DNA of 64,000 nucleotides from CBFFRJ01 sp965644225 (GTDB lineage Bacteria > Pseudomonadota > Gammaproteobacteria > Enterobacterales > Enterobacteriaceae), in the NCBI RefSeq assembly GCF_965644225.1, contig NZ_CBFFRJ010000004.1, forward strand, positions 13,857 to 77,856. Reading direction: 5' to 3'. Below are positions 23,552 through 32,568 of the stretch, one piece after another; positions within the stretch are counted from its first letter, which is position 1, and every line of letters begins with the position of its first letter. A program made the position numbers and the translations under genes. A model generated the notes under the pieces. It was not told the origin of the DNA, made no database searches, and saw only the letters and a program-made list of their open reading frames with translations.

Positions 23552-24424
23552 TTATTCCGGCGGTCGGCTTTGGGTTTTGCGGTAACTGCCCGGCGTCACC
23601 CCAAAGTGCTGGCGAAAGAAACGGCTCAGGTGGCTGGCGTGGCTAAAACCGCTCTGGCTGGCAATGTCCTGTAACGACAGCCCGTCCCCCAGCAACGCTT
23701 TGGCATGTTCAAGCCGACGCTGGATGACATAGTTCCAGAGCGTTACGCCGAACATGGCCGGAAATCCGCGTTTCAGCGCCACCAGGCTCAGGCCGCACAT
23801 CTGGGCAACTTCGCTCATCGAGCGTACATGGGTCGCCTGCTCCCGCACATAATCCCGGGCGTCAATCAGCCGCTTACGGTCCCGACTTTGCAACTCCCGC
23901 CCCGACTGGCCTGCGCTGTCTGCAGCCACTTCAAGACCTCGCAACGCCTGCCATAATGCCCCCAACGCCAGGCTTTCAAGACGCAATGTGCCAAGGGCGC
24001 TGCTGTCCTGCCAGGCTTCAAGCATCAGGCGCATCTGTTCCTGCAACGGCTCGCTGAGCGCGGCATGAAACACCCGCCCGCCGTCCTCCGGTAAGGGCAG
24101 CGCCACTTCATAAAGCGTGGCAATCAGCGCAGGCTCGAAGTCTACAATCAGCAGATCGTAGAAGTGGTTACGCGGAAAAATATCGAACCCATGGCACGAC
24201 TCAGCGGAACAGGAAATCAGCAACGTATTTTGGCCATAGTGCTGGATTTTCTGCTGGTTAAGCTGGAAGGTTCCTGCACCTTCGCGCATTAACACCAGCG
24301 AAAAATGCGCCGGAAACTGGCCACGCACGATTTTGTCATCGCTCAGCGTGCCGCAGATGGAAGTCAGTCGGATCCGCGGCGTCAGCGTTCTGCATCGCAT
24401 GCCGGGCATTGTACGTTGATTCAT
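23552..24424 (-). CDS. AraC-family regulator, YbtA-like
   Basis: This 290-residue protein has an N-terminal ligand-binding region and a C-terminal AraC double helix-turn-helix (MSEVAQMCGLSLVALKRGFP and LQDIASQSGFSHASHLSRFF). ATG 24424 is chosen because AAAGGA stands six bases upstream; a GTG at 24442 is possible but weaker. In the yersiniabactin system YbtA activates the receptor and transporter genes when the ferric siderophore is present; the divergent FyuA-like receptor here supports the same role. A Fur-box-like site lies between the two genes, so iron repression is likely. Confidence 0.88.
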   Translation of the reverse strand: MNQRTMPGMRCRTLTPRIRLTSICGTLSDDKIVRGQFPAHFSLVLMREGAGTFQLNQQKIQHYGQNTLLISCSAESCHGFDIFPRNHFYDLLIVDFEPALIATLYEVALPLPEDGGRVFHAALSEPLQEQMRLMLEAWQDSSALGTLRLESLALGALWQALRGLEVAADSAGQSGRELQSRDRKRLIDARDYVREQATHVRSMSEVAQMCGLSLVALKRGFPAMFGVTLWNYVIQRRLEHAKALLGDGLSLQDIASQSGFSHASHLSRFFRQHFGVTPGSYRKTQSRPPE

Positions 24425-24448
24425 CAGCAATCCTTTCGCCACAAAAGT

Positions 24449-24467
24449 GATAATGATTATTATTCAA
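24449..24467. promoter_or_regulatory. Fur-box-like sequence between regulator and receptor genes
   Basis: GATAATGATTATTATTC and its flank match the 19-base Fur consensus at 14 positions by eye. It lies 25 bases from the regulator ATG and about 90 from the receptor ATG, able to serve both divergent promoters. Confidence 0.65.
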
Positions 24468-24556
24468 ACAAATCATGCAATAGCAATCCTTATCGTGCAA
24501 CTCATTAGCGAAACGGCAAAGATAGACTCCCCCTCAGGTCTAATAAGAGGGAAATA

Positions 24557-26578
24557 ATGATGAAAGCCGGAGTGATTAACCCACTGGTTATCGCCACATT
24601 GCTGCTTAATGGCAGTGCGTTCGCCGACGAAAACAGCAAAACCGATGAAGACACGGTCTTCGTTTCAGCCAAGCAGTCGCCAAATTCCGCCTCGGCGCAA
24701 AACGTCTCATCCACCCGGGTGAGCGGTAGTGAACTGACCGACGCGCACGTCAGCCGTACCGATCAACTGGGCGATGTCTTACCGGGCCTGAATATTACCC
24801 ACAGCGGCAGCCTGTTGTTTCCCTCTATTTCGCTACGCGGTATTTCGTCAGCGCAGGATTTCTTCAACCCGGCCGTCAGTATTTACGTTGACGGCGTGCC
24901 CCAGCTTTCTACCTTCTCTTCGCAGCTGTTAAGCGGCGATATTGAGAGCGTGGAGATGCTGCGCGGCCCGCAGGGAACCCTGTATGGTAAAAGCGCTCAG
25001 GGCGGGGTGATTAACATTGTGACCCGCAAACCGGATGGCGAAACCCGCGCCTCCATTGAGGGCGGTTACGCGACCCGCAACGGCTATCACGGCAGGCTCA
25101 ATGCCTCCGGCACCCTGGTGGAAGATATGCTCTACGCCAGCGCCTCCGTACAGCGCCAGGTTGAGAATGGCCCCTTCACCAACCCGGCAACGGGCAGCGA
25201 TGATTTAGGCGGCACCAAAGCCAATAATGGCAACCTCAACCTGCGCTTTGCCCCGTCGGCAAGCCCGTGGGAGGCAAGCGTAATGCTGAATTCAGAGTGC
25301 ACCCGCGCAAGCCAGGATACTTACCTTGATGGCAACGATCTGCACAATCGTGAGCTGCTGGTCTCAGCGGGGGGTAAAGATCCGAAAATCAACCGTTGCA
25401 CCCGTAGCCAGACCCTGGCATCGCAATACACCACCGATGCGTGGCTGGTCAGCCTGACCGCAGGGTGGCAACAGCAGCATTATGAGCGCGATTTCCCCTA
25501 CAGCGCCTACGCGGTACATATGCCGCAGGACTGGAATATGAACGTCCAGGAGCTGCGGGCGGCAACCCGTGGTGATGATAATCCACTGGACGCCGTCTTC
25601 GGGTTGTACCGCCAGGATACCCGTGGCACTTACAATCAGCGGATGCAGTACGCCGGTATGACGGTTTCCGATACCCAGGCCTGGAATGATGCCGAAACGC
25701 TGGCAGCCTACAGCGATCTGACCTGGCATCTGACGGATAAGCTGGATCTTGGCGGCGGCGTGCGTTTCTCTCATGACAAAGCGAAAACCCGCTACCAGTT
25801 CAGCTCGCTGCCGCAAACCTATACCGGCAGCACCAGTGATAGCCAGTGGCTGGGCCAGCTCTCCGCCGGGTATCAGTTCACGCCTGAATTCCGCGTCTGG
25901 ACCCGCGCAGCGCAGGGCTACAAACCGGCTGGCTACAGCATCGCCCCTTCTGCGGGTACGGCTGAATCTTATGACGCCGAGAAATCAATTAACTACGAGC
26001 TCGGCGCGCGCTATGACAATGGCGAAGTGGCGTTGCAGAGTACGCTTTTCCACACCCGCACCAAAGATGTTCAGCTCTACAGCGGCCCTACCGGCATGCA
26101 ATCGCTGAACAATGCCGGTAAAGCCCGGGCAACCGGCGTTGAACTTGATGCAAGCTGGGCCTTTACGCCTGGCTGGCGTGCGCAGATCAACGGCGGCTAC
26201 GTGAACTCGACCTTTGACGGAGAAGACAGTCCGTACCCGGATAAACGTCTGCCGTTTGTGCCGCTGTACAACGCAGGTGCCAGCATTAACGGCATCATTG
26301 ATACCCCAATCGGCGACCTGATGCCGCGCGTGGCCATTAATGTGGTCGGCAAGCACTACTTCGATGGGGATAATGCGGTTGAGCAGGGCACCTATGCCAC
26401 CACCAATCTGCGTCTTGGCTGGCAGGCAACCCGCAACGTTCAGCTGGCGACCTGGGTGGATAACCTCTTTGATAAACGCTACAGCACCTACGGCATGGTT
26501 GGCGCGCCGGGCCAGAACTGGGTACAGATTAACCAGGGACTGACCGCCGGTATTGACGTTAAAATCGATCTCTTCTGA
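24557..26578 (+). CDS. TonB-dependent siderophore receptor, FyuA-like
   Basis: This 673-residue protein has the same length as FyuA, the yersiniabactin/pesticin receptor, and shares many segments with it, including SLRGISSAQDF, LRGPQGTLYGKSAQGG, GLYRQ and AAYSDLTWHLTDK. Order: signal peptide ending near AFA-D, TonB box (DTVFVSA), plug (about residues 40-160), 22-strand beta-barrel, and the outer-membrane C-terminal phenylalanine. It would import a ferric siderophore of yersiniabactin type using TonB-ExbBD. GAGGG precedes the start. No siderophore biosynthesis genes are present beside it. Confidence 0.92.
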   Translation: MMKAGVINPLVIATLLLNGSAFADENSKTDEDTVFVSAKQSPNSASAQNVSSTRVSGSELTDAHVSRTDQLGDVLPGLNITHSGSLLFPSISLRGISSAQDFFNPAVSIYVDGVPQLSTFSSQLLSGDIESVEMLRGPQGTLYGKSAQGGVINIVTRKPDGETRASIEGGYATRNGYHGRLNASGTLVEDMLYASASVQRQVENGPFTNPATGSDDLGGTKANNGNLNLRFAPSASPWEASVMLNSECTRASQDTYLDGNDLHNRELLVSAGGKDPKINRCTRSQTLASQYTTDAWLVSLTAGWQQQHYERDFPYSAYAVHMPQDWNMNVQELRAATRGDDNPLDAVFGLYRQDTRGTYNQRMQYAGMTVSDTQAWNDAETLAAYSDLTWHLTDKLDLGGGVRFSHDKAKTRYQFSSLPQTYTGSTSDSQWLGQLSAGYQFTPEFRVWTRAAQGYKPAGYSIAPSAGTAESYDAEKSINYELGARYDNGEVALQSTLFHTRTKDVQLYSGPTGMQSLNNAGKARATGVELDASWAFTPGWRAQINGGYVNSTFDGEDSPYPDKRLPFVPLYNAGASINGIIDTPIGDLMPRVAINVVGKHYFDGDNAVEQGTYATTNLRLGWQATRNVQLATWVDNLFDKRYSTYGMVGAPGQNWVQINQGLTAGIDVKIDLF

Positions 26579-26662
26579 CAGGCCAGACCCACAACAGGCG
26601 CGGCGCTATATGCCGCGCCCTTCTCCTCTTTTTCGTTGCGGAGGATTGCAGCATTCATCACC

Positions 26663-26678
26663 ACGCAACCGTTTTCCT
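26663..26678. promoter_or_regulatory. PurR operator of purEK
   Basis: ACGCAACCGTTTTCCT is, to my knowledge, the same 16-base sequence as the E. coli purE operator, 74 bases before the purE ATG. It mediates repression by PurR with hypoxanthine or guanine. Confidence 0.88.
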
Positions 26679-26752
26679 CGCCGATTTTCCGTGCTATTCT
26701 TTGTGCCCTCAAAGCTGTTCGTAGTCACCCTCCACAGGAGTTTTCTTAACGC

Positions 26753-27262
26753 ATGTCTTCCGCTAACCAACCGGCGCGTATCGCCATTGTCATGGGTTCG
26801 AAAAGCGATTGGGCGACCATGCAGTTCGCCACCGAAATCCTCGATATCCTGAATGTCCCGCACCATGTTGAAGTCGTCTCCGCACACCGCACTCCCGATA
26901 AACTGTTCAGCTTTGCCGAAAGCGCTGAAGAAAACGGTTTTCAGGTGATTATCGCCGGGGCCGGTGGCGCAGCGCATCTGCCGGGCATGATTGCCGCGAA
27001 AACTCTGGTGCCGGTGTTGGGTGTGCCAGTACAAAGCGCCGCCTTAAGCGGTGTGGACAGCCTCTACTCTATTGTTCAGATGCCGCGTGGCATTCCGGTG
27101 GGCACCCTGGCCATTGGTAAAGCCGGTGCCGCTAATGCGGCCCTGCTGGCAGCGCAAATTCTCGCCCAGCATGACACCGCCCTGCATCAACGGCTGGCGG
27201 AGTTCCGCCGCGCCCAGACCGATGAAGTGCTGGAAAACCCGGACCCACGGGGTGGCGCATGA
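26753..27262 (+). CDS. purE: N5-carboxyaminoimidazole ribonucleotide mutase
   Basis: This 169-residue class I PurE moves the carboxyl group of N5-CAIR to give CAIR in purine synthesis. The N-terminal MGSKSDW and SAHRTPD motifs are the substrate-phosphate and catalytic-histidine regions; AGAGGAAHLPG near residue 72 closes the active site. It acts with PurK, whose ATG overlaps its stop by four bases. A PurR operator precedes the gene. Confidence 0.97.
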   Translation: MSSANQPARIAIVMGSKSDWATMQFATEILDILNVPHHVEVVSAHRTPDKLFSFAESAEENGFQVIIAGAGGAAHLPGMIAAKTLVPVLGVPVQSAALSGVDSLYSIVQMPRGIPVGTLAIGKAGAANAALLAAQILAQHDTALHQRLAEFRRAQTDEVLENPDPRGGA

Positions 27263-28326
27263 AACAGGTTTGCATCTTAGGTAACGGTCAGTTAGGCCGC
27301 ATGTTGCGTCAGGCTGGCGAGCCGCTAAGCATCGCTGTCTGGCCGGTCGGTCTGGACGCCGATCCGCAGGCCGTACCTTTTGCCCAGAGTGTTATCACCG
27401 CCGAAATCGAACGCTGGCCGGAGACTGCGCTGACCCGTGAGCTGGCGCGCCACCCGGCCTTTGTTAACCGCGATGTGTTTCCGATCATTGCCGATCGCCT
27501 GACCCAAAAACAGCTGTTCGACAAACTCAGTCTTGCCACCGCCCCCTGGCAGCTGCTGGCCTCCAAAAGCGAATGGCCGGCGGTATTCAACACGCTCGGC
27601 GAACTGGCGATTGTGAAGCGCCGCGTCGGCGGCTACGACGGTCGCGGGCAGTGGCGTTTGCGCGCTGACGAAACCGGGCAGTTACCGGATGACTGCTACG
27701 GCGAGTGCATTGTCGAGCAGGGGATTAACTTCTCCGGTGAAGTCTCGCTGGTCGGCGCACGCGCCCATGATGGCAGCACCGTGTTTTATCCGCTGACCCA
27801 TAACCTGCATCAGGACGGTATTCTGCGCACCAGCGTGGCCTTCCCGAAACCGGACACTGAGCAACAAAAGCAGGCAGAAAGTATGCTGACTGCCATCATG
27901 AACGAGCTGAATTATGTCGGCGTGATGGCGATGGAGTGTTTCATCACCCCGGCGGGCCTGCTGATCAACGAACTGGCGCCAAGGGTGCATAACAGCGGTC
28001 ACTGGACGCAAAACGGCGCCTCCATCAGTCAGTTTGAGCTGCACCTGCGCGCCGTGGTGGATTTGCCGCTACCGCAGCCGGTGGTCAACAGCCCTTCAGT
28101 GATGATCAACCTGATTGGCAGTGATTTAAACTACGACTGGCTGAAGCTGCCGCTGGTCAATCTGCACTGGTACGACAAAGAGGTGCGTCCGGGTCGCAAG
28201 GTGGGTCACCTGAACCTGAACGATGACGACACCGGTCGTCTGAGCGCCACGCTGGAAGCACTGGTGCCGCTGCTGCCGCCGGAATATGCGAGCGGTATTG
28301 TCTGGGCACAGGCAAAGCTGAACTAA
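27259..28326 (+). CDS. purK: N5-carboxyaminoimidazole ribonucleotide synthase
   Basis: This 355-residue ATP-grasp enzyme uses ATP and bicarbonate to carboxylate AIR, supplying PurE. Domain order: N-terminal pre-ATP-grasp fold (ILGNGQLGRML), then the ATP-grasp domains with the VKRRVGGYDGRGQWR loop near residue 115 and the NELAPRVHNSGHWT metal/ATP region near 236. Its length equals E. coli PurK. Translation is coupled to purE; a strong terminator follows. Confidence 0.97.
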   Translation: MKQVCILGNGQLGRMLRQAGEPLSIAVWPVGLDADPQAVPFAQSVITAEIERWPETALTRELARHPAFVNRDVFPIIADRLTQKQLFDKLSLATAPWQLLASKSEWPAVFNTLGELAIVKRRVGGYDGRGQWRLRADETGQLPDDCYGECIVEQGINFSGEVSLVGARAHDGSTVFYPLTHNLHQDGILRTSVAFPKPDTEQQKQAESMLTAIMNELNYVGVMAMECFITPAGLLINELAPRVHNSGHWTQNGASISQFELHLRAVVDLPLPQPVVNSPSVMINLIGSDLNYDWLKLPLVNLHWYDKEVRPGRKVGHLNLNDDDTGRLSATLEALVPLLPPEYASGIVWAQAKLN

Positions 28327-28329
28327 CAG

Positions 28330-28356
28330 AACGCCGGGCTAAGCCCGGCGTTTTTA
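28330..28356. terminator. Terminator of purEK (bidirectional)
   Basis: AACGCCGGGCT (28330-28340) pairs with AGCCCGGCGTT (28342-28352), then TTT. Located four bases after purK and three bases before the 3' end of the convergent permease gene, it can serve both. Confidence 0.9.
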
Positions 28357-28358
28357 TC

Positions 28359-29018
28359 TCAATGCCTGTCGCGTTTATCGGCGCGCTGCGCCAGCCAGTC
28401 ACCGAGCATCTGCACCACCTGAACCAGCACAATCAGCGCCACCACGGTGACAACCATCACCTGGGTTTCGTAACGGTAGTAGCCATAGCGGATCGCCAGA
28501 TCGCCAACACCGCCGCCGCCGACAATCCCGGCCATCGCCGAGTAGCCGATCAGGCTCACCAGCGTAATGGTCAACCCGCGCAGAAGCCCCGCGCTGGCTT
28601 CCGGTAACAGTACCGTGCAGATAATACGCATCGGGCTGGCGCCAAAAGCCTCTGCCGCTTCAATAATGCCTTTATCCACTTCACGCAGTGCGCCATCGAC
28701 CAGACGGGCGTAAAAAGCAATCGCCGCCACGGATAATGGAACCGAGGCCGCAATCGGGCCAATGGTGTTCCCCAGCAAGAACTGGGTTAACGGCAGCAGC
28801 AGCACCAGCAGGATCACAAAAGGCACTGAGCGAATAATGTTGACCAGCACCGAGCTGAACAGATAAACCGCGCGGTTTTGCCAGAACAGATGCCTGTCAG
28901 TGACGAAGATTAAAAAGCCCAGCGGCAGGCCGCCGAGAATTGCCAGTACCGTTGAAATACTCAGCATCTGGAAGGTTTCGCCAAAGGCGAGGCTGAGATC
29001 AGCCACTAAATCATCCAC
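28359..29018 (-). CDS. ABC transporter permease, MetI-like
   Basis: This 219-residue inner-membrane permease has five or six segments and the EAA loop (EAFGASPMRIICTVLLPEA near residue 140), very like MetI of the methionine importer. It starts inside the last eight bases of the ATPase gene. The locus is a second MetNIQ-type set, between purK and ybbP, distinct from the usual metNIQ genes near rnpB/gmhB in E. coli, so the substrate may be methionine, a derivative or another small molecule. Confidence 0.87.
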   Translation of the reverse strand: MDDLVADLSLAFGETFQMLSISTVLAILGGLPLGFLIFVTDRHLFWQNRAVYLFSSVLVNIIRSVPFVILLVLLLPLTQFLLGNTIGPIAASVPLSVAAIAFYARLVDGALREVDKGIIEAAEAFGASPMRIICTVLLPEASAGLLRGLTITLVSLIGYSAMAGIVGGGGVGDLAIRYGYYRYETQVMVVTVVALIVLVQVVQMLGDWLAQRADKRDRH

Positions 29019-30027
29019 GAATCACCTCCACCTGGGCGGTACGATTACGAATATAGTCCACCGCCTGTGTCACCACCGCCGGATCCTCAGCGGTTAGCTG
29101 CACGACCAGAATGCCCAGCGCCCGCTCACCGAGATACTCGATTTTGCCGTGCAGAATATTGACCGCGACGCCAAAGTTAATCGCGGCATCGGAGAGCACG
29201 GGTTGCTCAGCAGAATCGCCAATAAACAGGATTTTCAGCAACTGACCAGGCAGGTGTTCACGCAGTCTGTCCGGCAGAGTCAGGTTGAGGGTGCGGGAGA
29301 CCAGTTGTTGGGTAAACGCATGCTGCGGATGAGCAAAAATATCAAACACCTCGCCACTCTCCACCACTTTCCCCCCGGACATCACGGCCACACGATCGCA
29401 GATCGACTTGATCACGTTCATCTCGTGGGTGATCAGCACAATGGTTATCCCCAGTTGGGCATTGATCTGTTTGAGCAATTCCAGAATGGTGGCTGAGGTT
29501 TCCAGATCCAGCGCCGACGTGGGTTCATCACACAGCAACACGTCCGGATGATTGGCAATCGCACGGGCGATACCTACGCGCTGTTTCTGCCCGCCGCTCA
29601 GCTGCACCGGATAGCGGTTAGCTTTATCAGCCAGCCCCACCAGCTCAAGAATTTCTGCTACCCGGGGAGCTATTTTCTCGCGTTCCCAGCCAGCGGCTTT
29701 CAGGCTAAAGGCGACGTTTTGCGCCACCGTACGGGTATGCATCAGGTTGAAGTGCTGAAAAATCATCCCGATACGCTGGCGGGCTTTGCGCAGGGTCGGG
29801 CCTTCCATTTGTGAAATGGCCACACCGTTTATTTTCACCACGCCCTCACTCGGACGTTGTAGCGCATTCAATGTCCGCAGCAGGGTGCTTTTTCCGGCGC
29901 CGCTGGTGCCGACAATGCCAAAAATCTCTCCCGGCGCAATACGCAGACTGACGTTATCCACCGCTCGCGTGGGCGTTGCCCCACGTACAGCGGGAAAGTC
30001 CACGCAGACCTTGTCTATCTCAATCAT
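29011..30027 (-). CDS. ABC transporter ATPase, MetN-like
   Basis: This 338-residue protein has Walker A GTSGAGKST near residue 42, signature LSGGQKQRVGIAR near 141, Walker B VLLCDEPTSALD near 160 and a C-terminal NIL/ACT-like domain (about residues 255-338), the regulatory part where methionine binds in E. coli MetN. I place the start at ATG 30027 (MIEIDKV) in line with the family; the frame extends six codons further up. It would energise the adjacent permease. No MetJ-type AGACGTCT boxes were seen upstream of the operon. Confidence 0.87.
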   Translation of the reverse strand: MIEIDKVCVDFPAVRGATPTRAVDNVSLRIAPGEIFGIVGTSGAGKSTLLRTLNALQRPSEGVVKINGVAISQMEGPTLRKARQRIGMIFQHFNLMHTRTVAQNVAFSLKAAGWEREKIAPRVAEILELVGLADKANRYPVQLSGGQKQRVGIARAIANHPDVLLCDEPTSALDLETSATILELLKQINAQLGITIVLITHEMNVIKSICDRVAVMSGGKVVESGEVFDIFAHPQHAFTQQLVSRTLNLTLPDRLREHLPGQLLKILFIGDSAEQPVLSDAAINFGVAVNILHGKIEYLGERALGILVVQLTAEDPAVVTQAVDYIRNRTAQVEVIRG

Positions 30028-30085
30028 GTTTTCCTCAAACGGCAAAAGGCAGGCCGCAGCCTGCCCGTTAACTCAGTCCAGACGC

Positions 30086-30922
30086 TTACTTTTTGTCAGC
30101 GCTGGTCATCCACTCCGGCTTCTGGAAAGCGGTGTAGACATAGCTGGGATTGTCGATCGCAGCACGGTAGGCCGGAGATTTCACCACTTCAACAATATCT
30201 TTGGCGAAAGGTTTGTCCGCATCTTCGCTGCGTACTGCAATGATGTTTTTGAGATTCTCGGCCAGATGCTCTTGTTTAATCGCCGAGTTCAGATCCAGAC
30301 CTGCGGCAATGGCAAAGTTACCATTGACCAGGGCGGCGGTAGCACTGTCGAGAGTGCGCGGCAGCTGTGCAGCTTCCAGCGGTTTGAAGACCAGCCCTTT
30401 CGGGTTGCTGGCAATGTCACGCTCAGAGGCTTTCGTCGGATCGATATTGTCTTTAATGGTAATCAGATCCAAAGACGCCAGGAAGCGCAGACCGCGCGCC
30501 AGGTTCGTCGGGTCGTTAGACAGGGTCACGATATCGCCTTTTTTCAGCTCATCGAGACTTTTAATTTTGTGGGAATAGAAGCCCATACCGGCGGTCGGAA
30601 CGGTGATCAGGTTGGTCAGTTTCAGCCCTTTATCCGCGGTGAATTTATCAAAATAGAGCGAGTGCTGGAAAAGGTTAGCATCGATGCTGCCGTTCGACAG
30701 CGCCATGTTCGGCTGGACGTAGTCGCTGAATTCACGCACCACCACCTTGTAGCCCTTCTCTTTTAACGAAGGTTCGATGGCCTGTTTCACCATATCACCG
30801 TATGGCCCAGGAGCTACGCCAAAAACAATGGTGTGCGGATCGCTGTTTGCCAGCGCGGCGTTCAGGCCGCAGACCAGAAGCAGTGCGCCAAAAGTAGCGC
30901 TTAAACCGAGACGACGTCCCAT
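30086..30922 (-). CDS. MetQ/NlpA-family substrate-binding protein
   Basis: This 278-residue periplasmic binding protein begins at ATG 30922, where AGGGAG precedes. The signal peptide has no proper lipobox (the only cysteine follows LLLV), and ALA-N looks like a signal peptidase I site, so unlike MetQ it is probably soluble. The core carries the family pattern FGVAPGPYGDMVKQAI and DYVQPNMALSNGSIDANLFQH. It is the first gene of the three-gene importer operon. Ligand unknown, with methionine-like compounds the default for the family. Confidence 0.87.
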   Translation of the reverse strand: MGRRLGLSATFGALLLVCGLNAALANSDPHTIVFGVAPGPYGDMVKQAIEPSLKEKGYKVVVREFSDYVQPNMALSNGSIDANLFQHSLYFDKFTADKGLKLTNLITVPTAGMGFYSHKIKSLDELKKGDIVTLSNDPTNLARGLRFLASLDLITIKDNIDPTKASERDIASNPKGLVFKPLEAAQLPRTLDSATAALVNGNFAIAAGLDLNSAIKQEHLAENLKNIIAVRSEDADKPFAKDIVEVVKSPAYRAAIDNPSYVYTAFQKPEWMTSADKK

Positions 30923-31241
30923 AAATTCTCCCTTGAAGTGTGTCTGCTGTGTGGCGCGCCGTACCACGCGGCACGCTCCATATTCATTCAATGGATAAGA
31001 TGGCATAAACGAGGCCCAGCGGTAATTGAAAAAAATTCATGTTCGTGTGAAGTATGTCACTGAATGCTGGGAAATTTTAAGAATGTAAGGCGATGAAGCA
31101 TAAAGAAAAGCGAAAGTATCTCGCCTCTCTTTATGCTTTTTTTAGCTAAGCAAAGTCAGATATTTGCTAAGGGCGGTGTAGTCCCAGGGCAGAACGCCAC
31201 CGGGACAAACGGGCAAGTTAGATAGCCAAATGCCCGGAATT
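30923..31241. other. Interval between the binding-protein gene and the porin gene
   Basis: It contains the importer promoter, which I could not pin down, and a hairpin AAGCATAAAGA (31096-31106) with TCTTTATGCTT (31128-31138) followed by a T run on the plus strand, probably a transcription terminator. No coding sequence is supported, and no met box or Fur box is visible. Confidence 0.6.
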
Positions 31242-32387
31242 TTAGAAGTCGTAGCGCAGACGCACCAGGTTCATATCGCCCAGGTCGTCGGTGCTGGAGG
31301 TAAACACGTGCTCGTAATCCACGCGGAAACCGTAGTCCAGTTGGAAGCTGATACCAACACCGTTGTCGATACGCTGGTAGTTACGGCCATTCATGGTCTC
31401 AATACGGTCACCCATGAAATACGGCTGGACGGATTTCAACGCATATTGTCCAACCGGGATTTTATAGCCCGCGAAATACTCAATACCCCAGGCATCACCG
31501 GCAAAGTAGTTGTTAACAGAAACTTTTTTGCTGGTCATAAAGTTCTGGTACCAGCCGCCGCCTGCGGAGAAGGTCCAGTTATCCGGCGTCCAGCTCAACG
31601 CAGTACCCAGAATGTTCTGGTCGTAAGTTTTGCTGTCGCTGTTGCCCGGGTTACGCATTTCGGCGCGGGTATAGTTCCATGCCGCCCCCAGGCTCAGGTC
31701 GGTGGTCAGATGGTAATCCAGACCCAGTGAACCGCCGCCTTTACGTTTATAACGCAGGCCGTTGCCCGGCAGGTATTCACCGTCTTCGAACAGGTAAGAG
31801 GCATACACATCGGCATCGCCGAAGCTGTTCTTATATTTCAGCATATTGCGGGAACGATAAGAGCCATCATAGTCGCCGTTAATCCCGTTACCCGATGCCT
31901 GGCCGACCATATCGTAGTCCCAGATATCGGTTTTCGCGCCCACCACATCGTAGTAAACACTGTTCTGCTGACCGTAGGTTAATGTGCCCCAGGTTTTACT
32001 TTTCAGACCAGTGTAAAGCATACGACGCGAGGTGTTATTAGCACCTTTGGCATAGTGATTATCCCAGTCGAAGACCGCCGGAATATTGACGCCCAGCTCG
32101 TAGTAGTTGATCCAGCTAATATCATCAAACAGATAATAATCACTGGCAAAGCGGAAACGGGTGCCGCCGTCAAAGCCGTTACGTTTGTAAGAGCCCTTAT
32201 CACCGTCGCCGGTCATCATGTTGAATTGTGGTCGGATACTGCCGCCCACGGTGAGGTTCAGGCGGCTTAACGGGTTGCCCGCCTGCGGATCCTGTTTCAG
32301 CAGGGTGATTTCTGCATTCGATGCAAATGAAGTCAGCGCCAGTGCTGCGCCGATCGTCACCGCCAGCGCTTTTATTTTATGTGCCAT
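31242..32387 (-). CDS. Outer-membrane porin
   Basis: This 381-residue protein has a signal peptide ending near SNA-E, alternating beta strands and a terminal phenylalanine (RLRYDF) required for barrel assembly. Segments such as SRNMLKYKNSFGDADVYASYLFEDG resemble the general-porin superfamily (OmpC/PhoE type, 16 strands), though overall divergence from OmpC/OmpF suggests a specialised channel. It lies next to the MetNIQ-like importer with the same orientation but its own upstream region. Substrate preference cannot be read from sequence. Confidence 0.85.
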   Translation of the reverse strand: MAHKIKALAVTIGAALALTSFASNAEITLLKQDPQAGNPLSRLNLTVGGSIRPQFNMMTGDGDKGSYKRNGFDGGTRFRFASDYYLFDDISWINYYELGVNIPAVFDWDNHYAKGANNTSRRMLYTGLKSKTWGTLTYGQQNSVYYDVVGAKTDIWDYDMVGQASGNGINGDYDGSYRSRNMLKYKNSFGDADVYASYLFEDGEYLPGNGLRYKRKGGGSLGLDYHLTTDLSLGAAWNYTRAEMRNPGNSDSKTYDQNILGTALSWTPDNWTFSAGGGWYQNFMTSKKVSVNNYFAGDAWGIEYFAGYKIPVGQYALKSVQPYFMGDRIETMNGRNYQRIDNGVGISFQLDYGFRVDYEHVFTSSTDDLGDMNLVRLRYDF

Positions 32388-32568
32388 GCTTTTTCCTGGT
32401 TTTATTAAGCAGCCAAATAGTTGCCCGCCGAATATTAACGCCGATTAAGCATGCCGTGTTGTTGGGTTTTTGGTGGTTTGTGCTCTATAAAATCATAGAG
32501 TTAGCATTTTGTGCACTTAAAAAAATAACACGCCGATGTTTTAACCGGCGTGTTATCAGATTGAGGTA

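Noticed and set aside
30923..31080. MetJ boxes upstream of the MetNIQ-like operon
   Set aside because: No tandem AGACGTCT-like octamers are visible.
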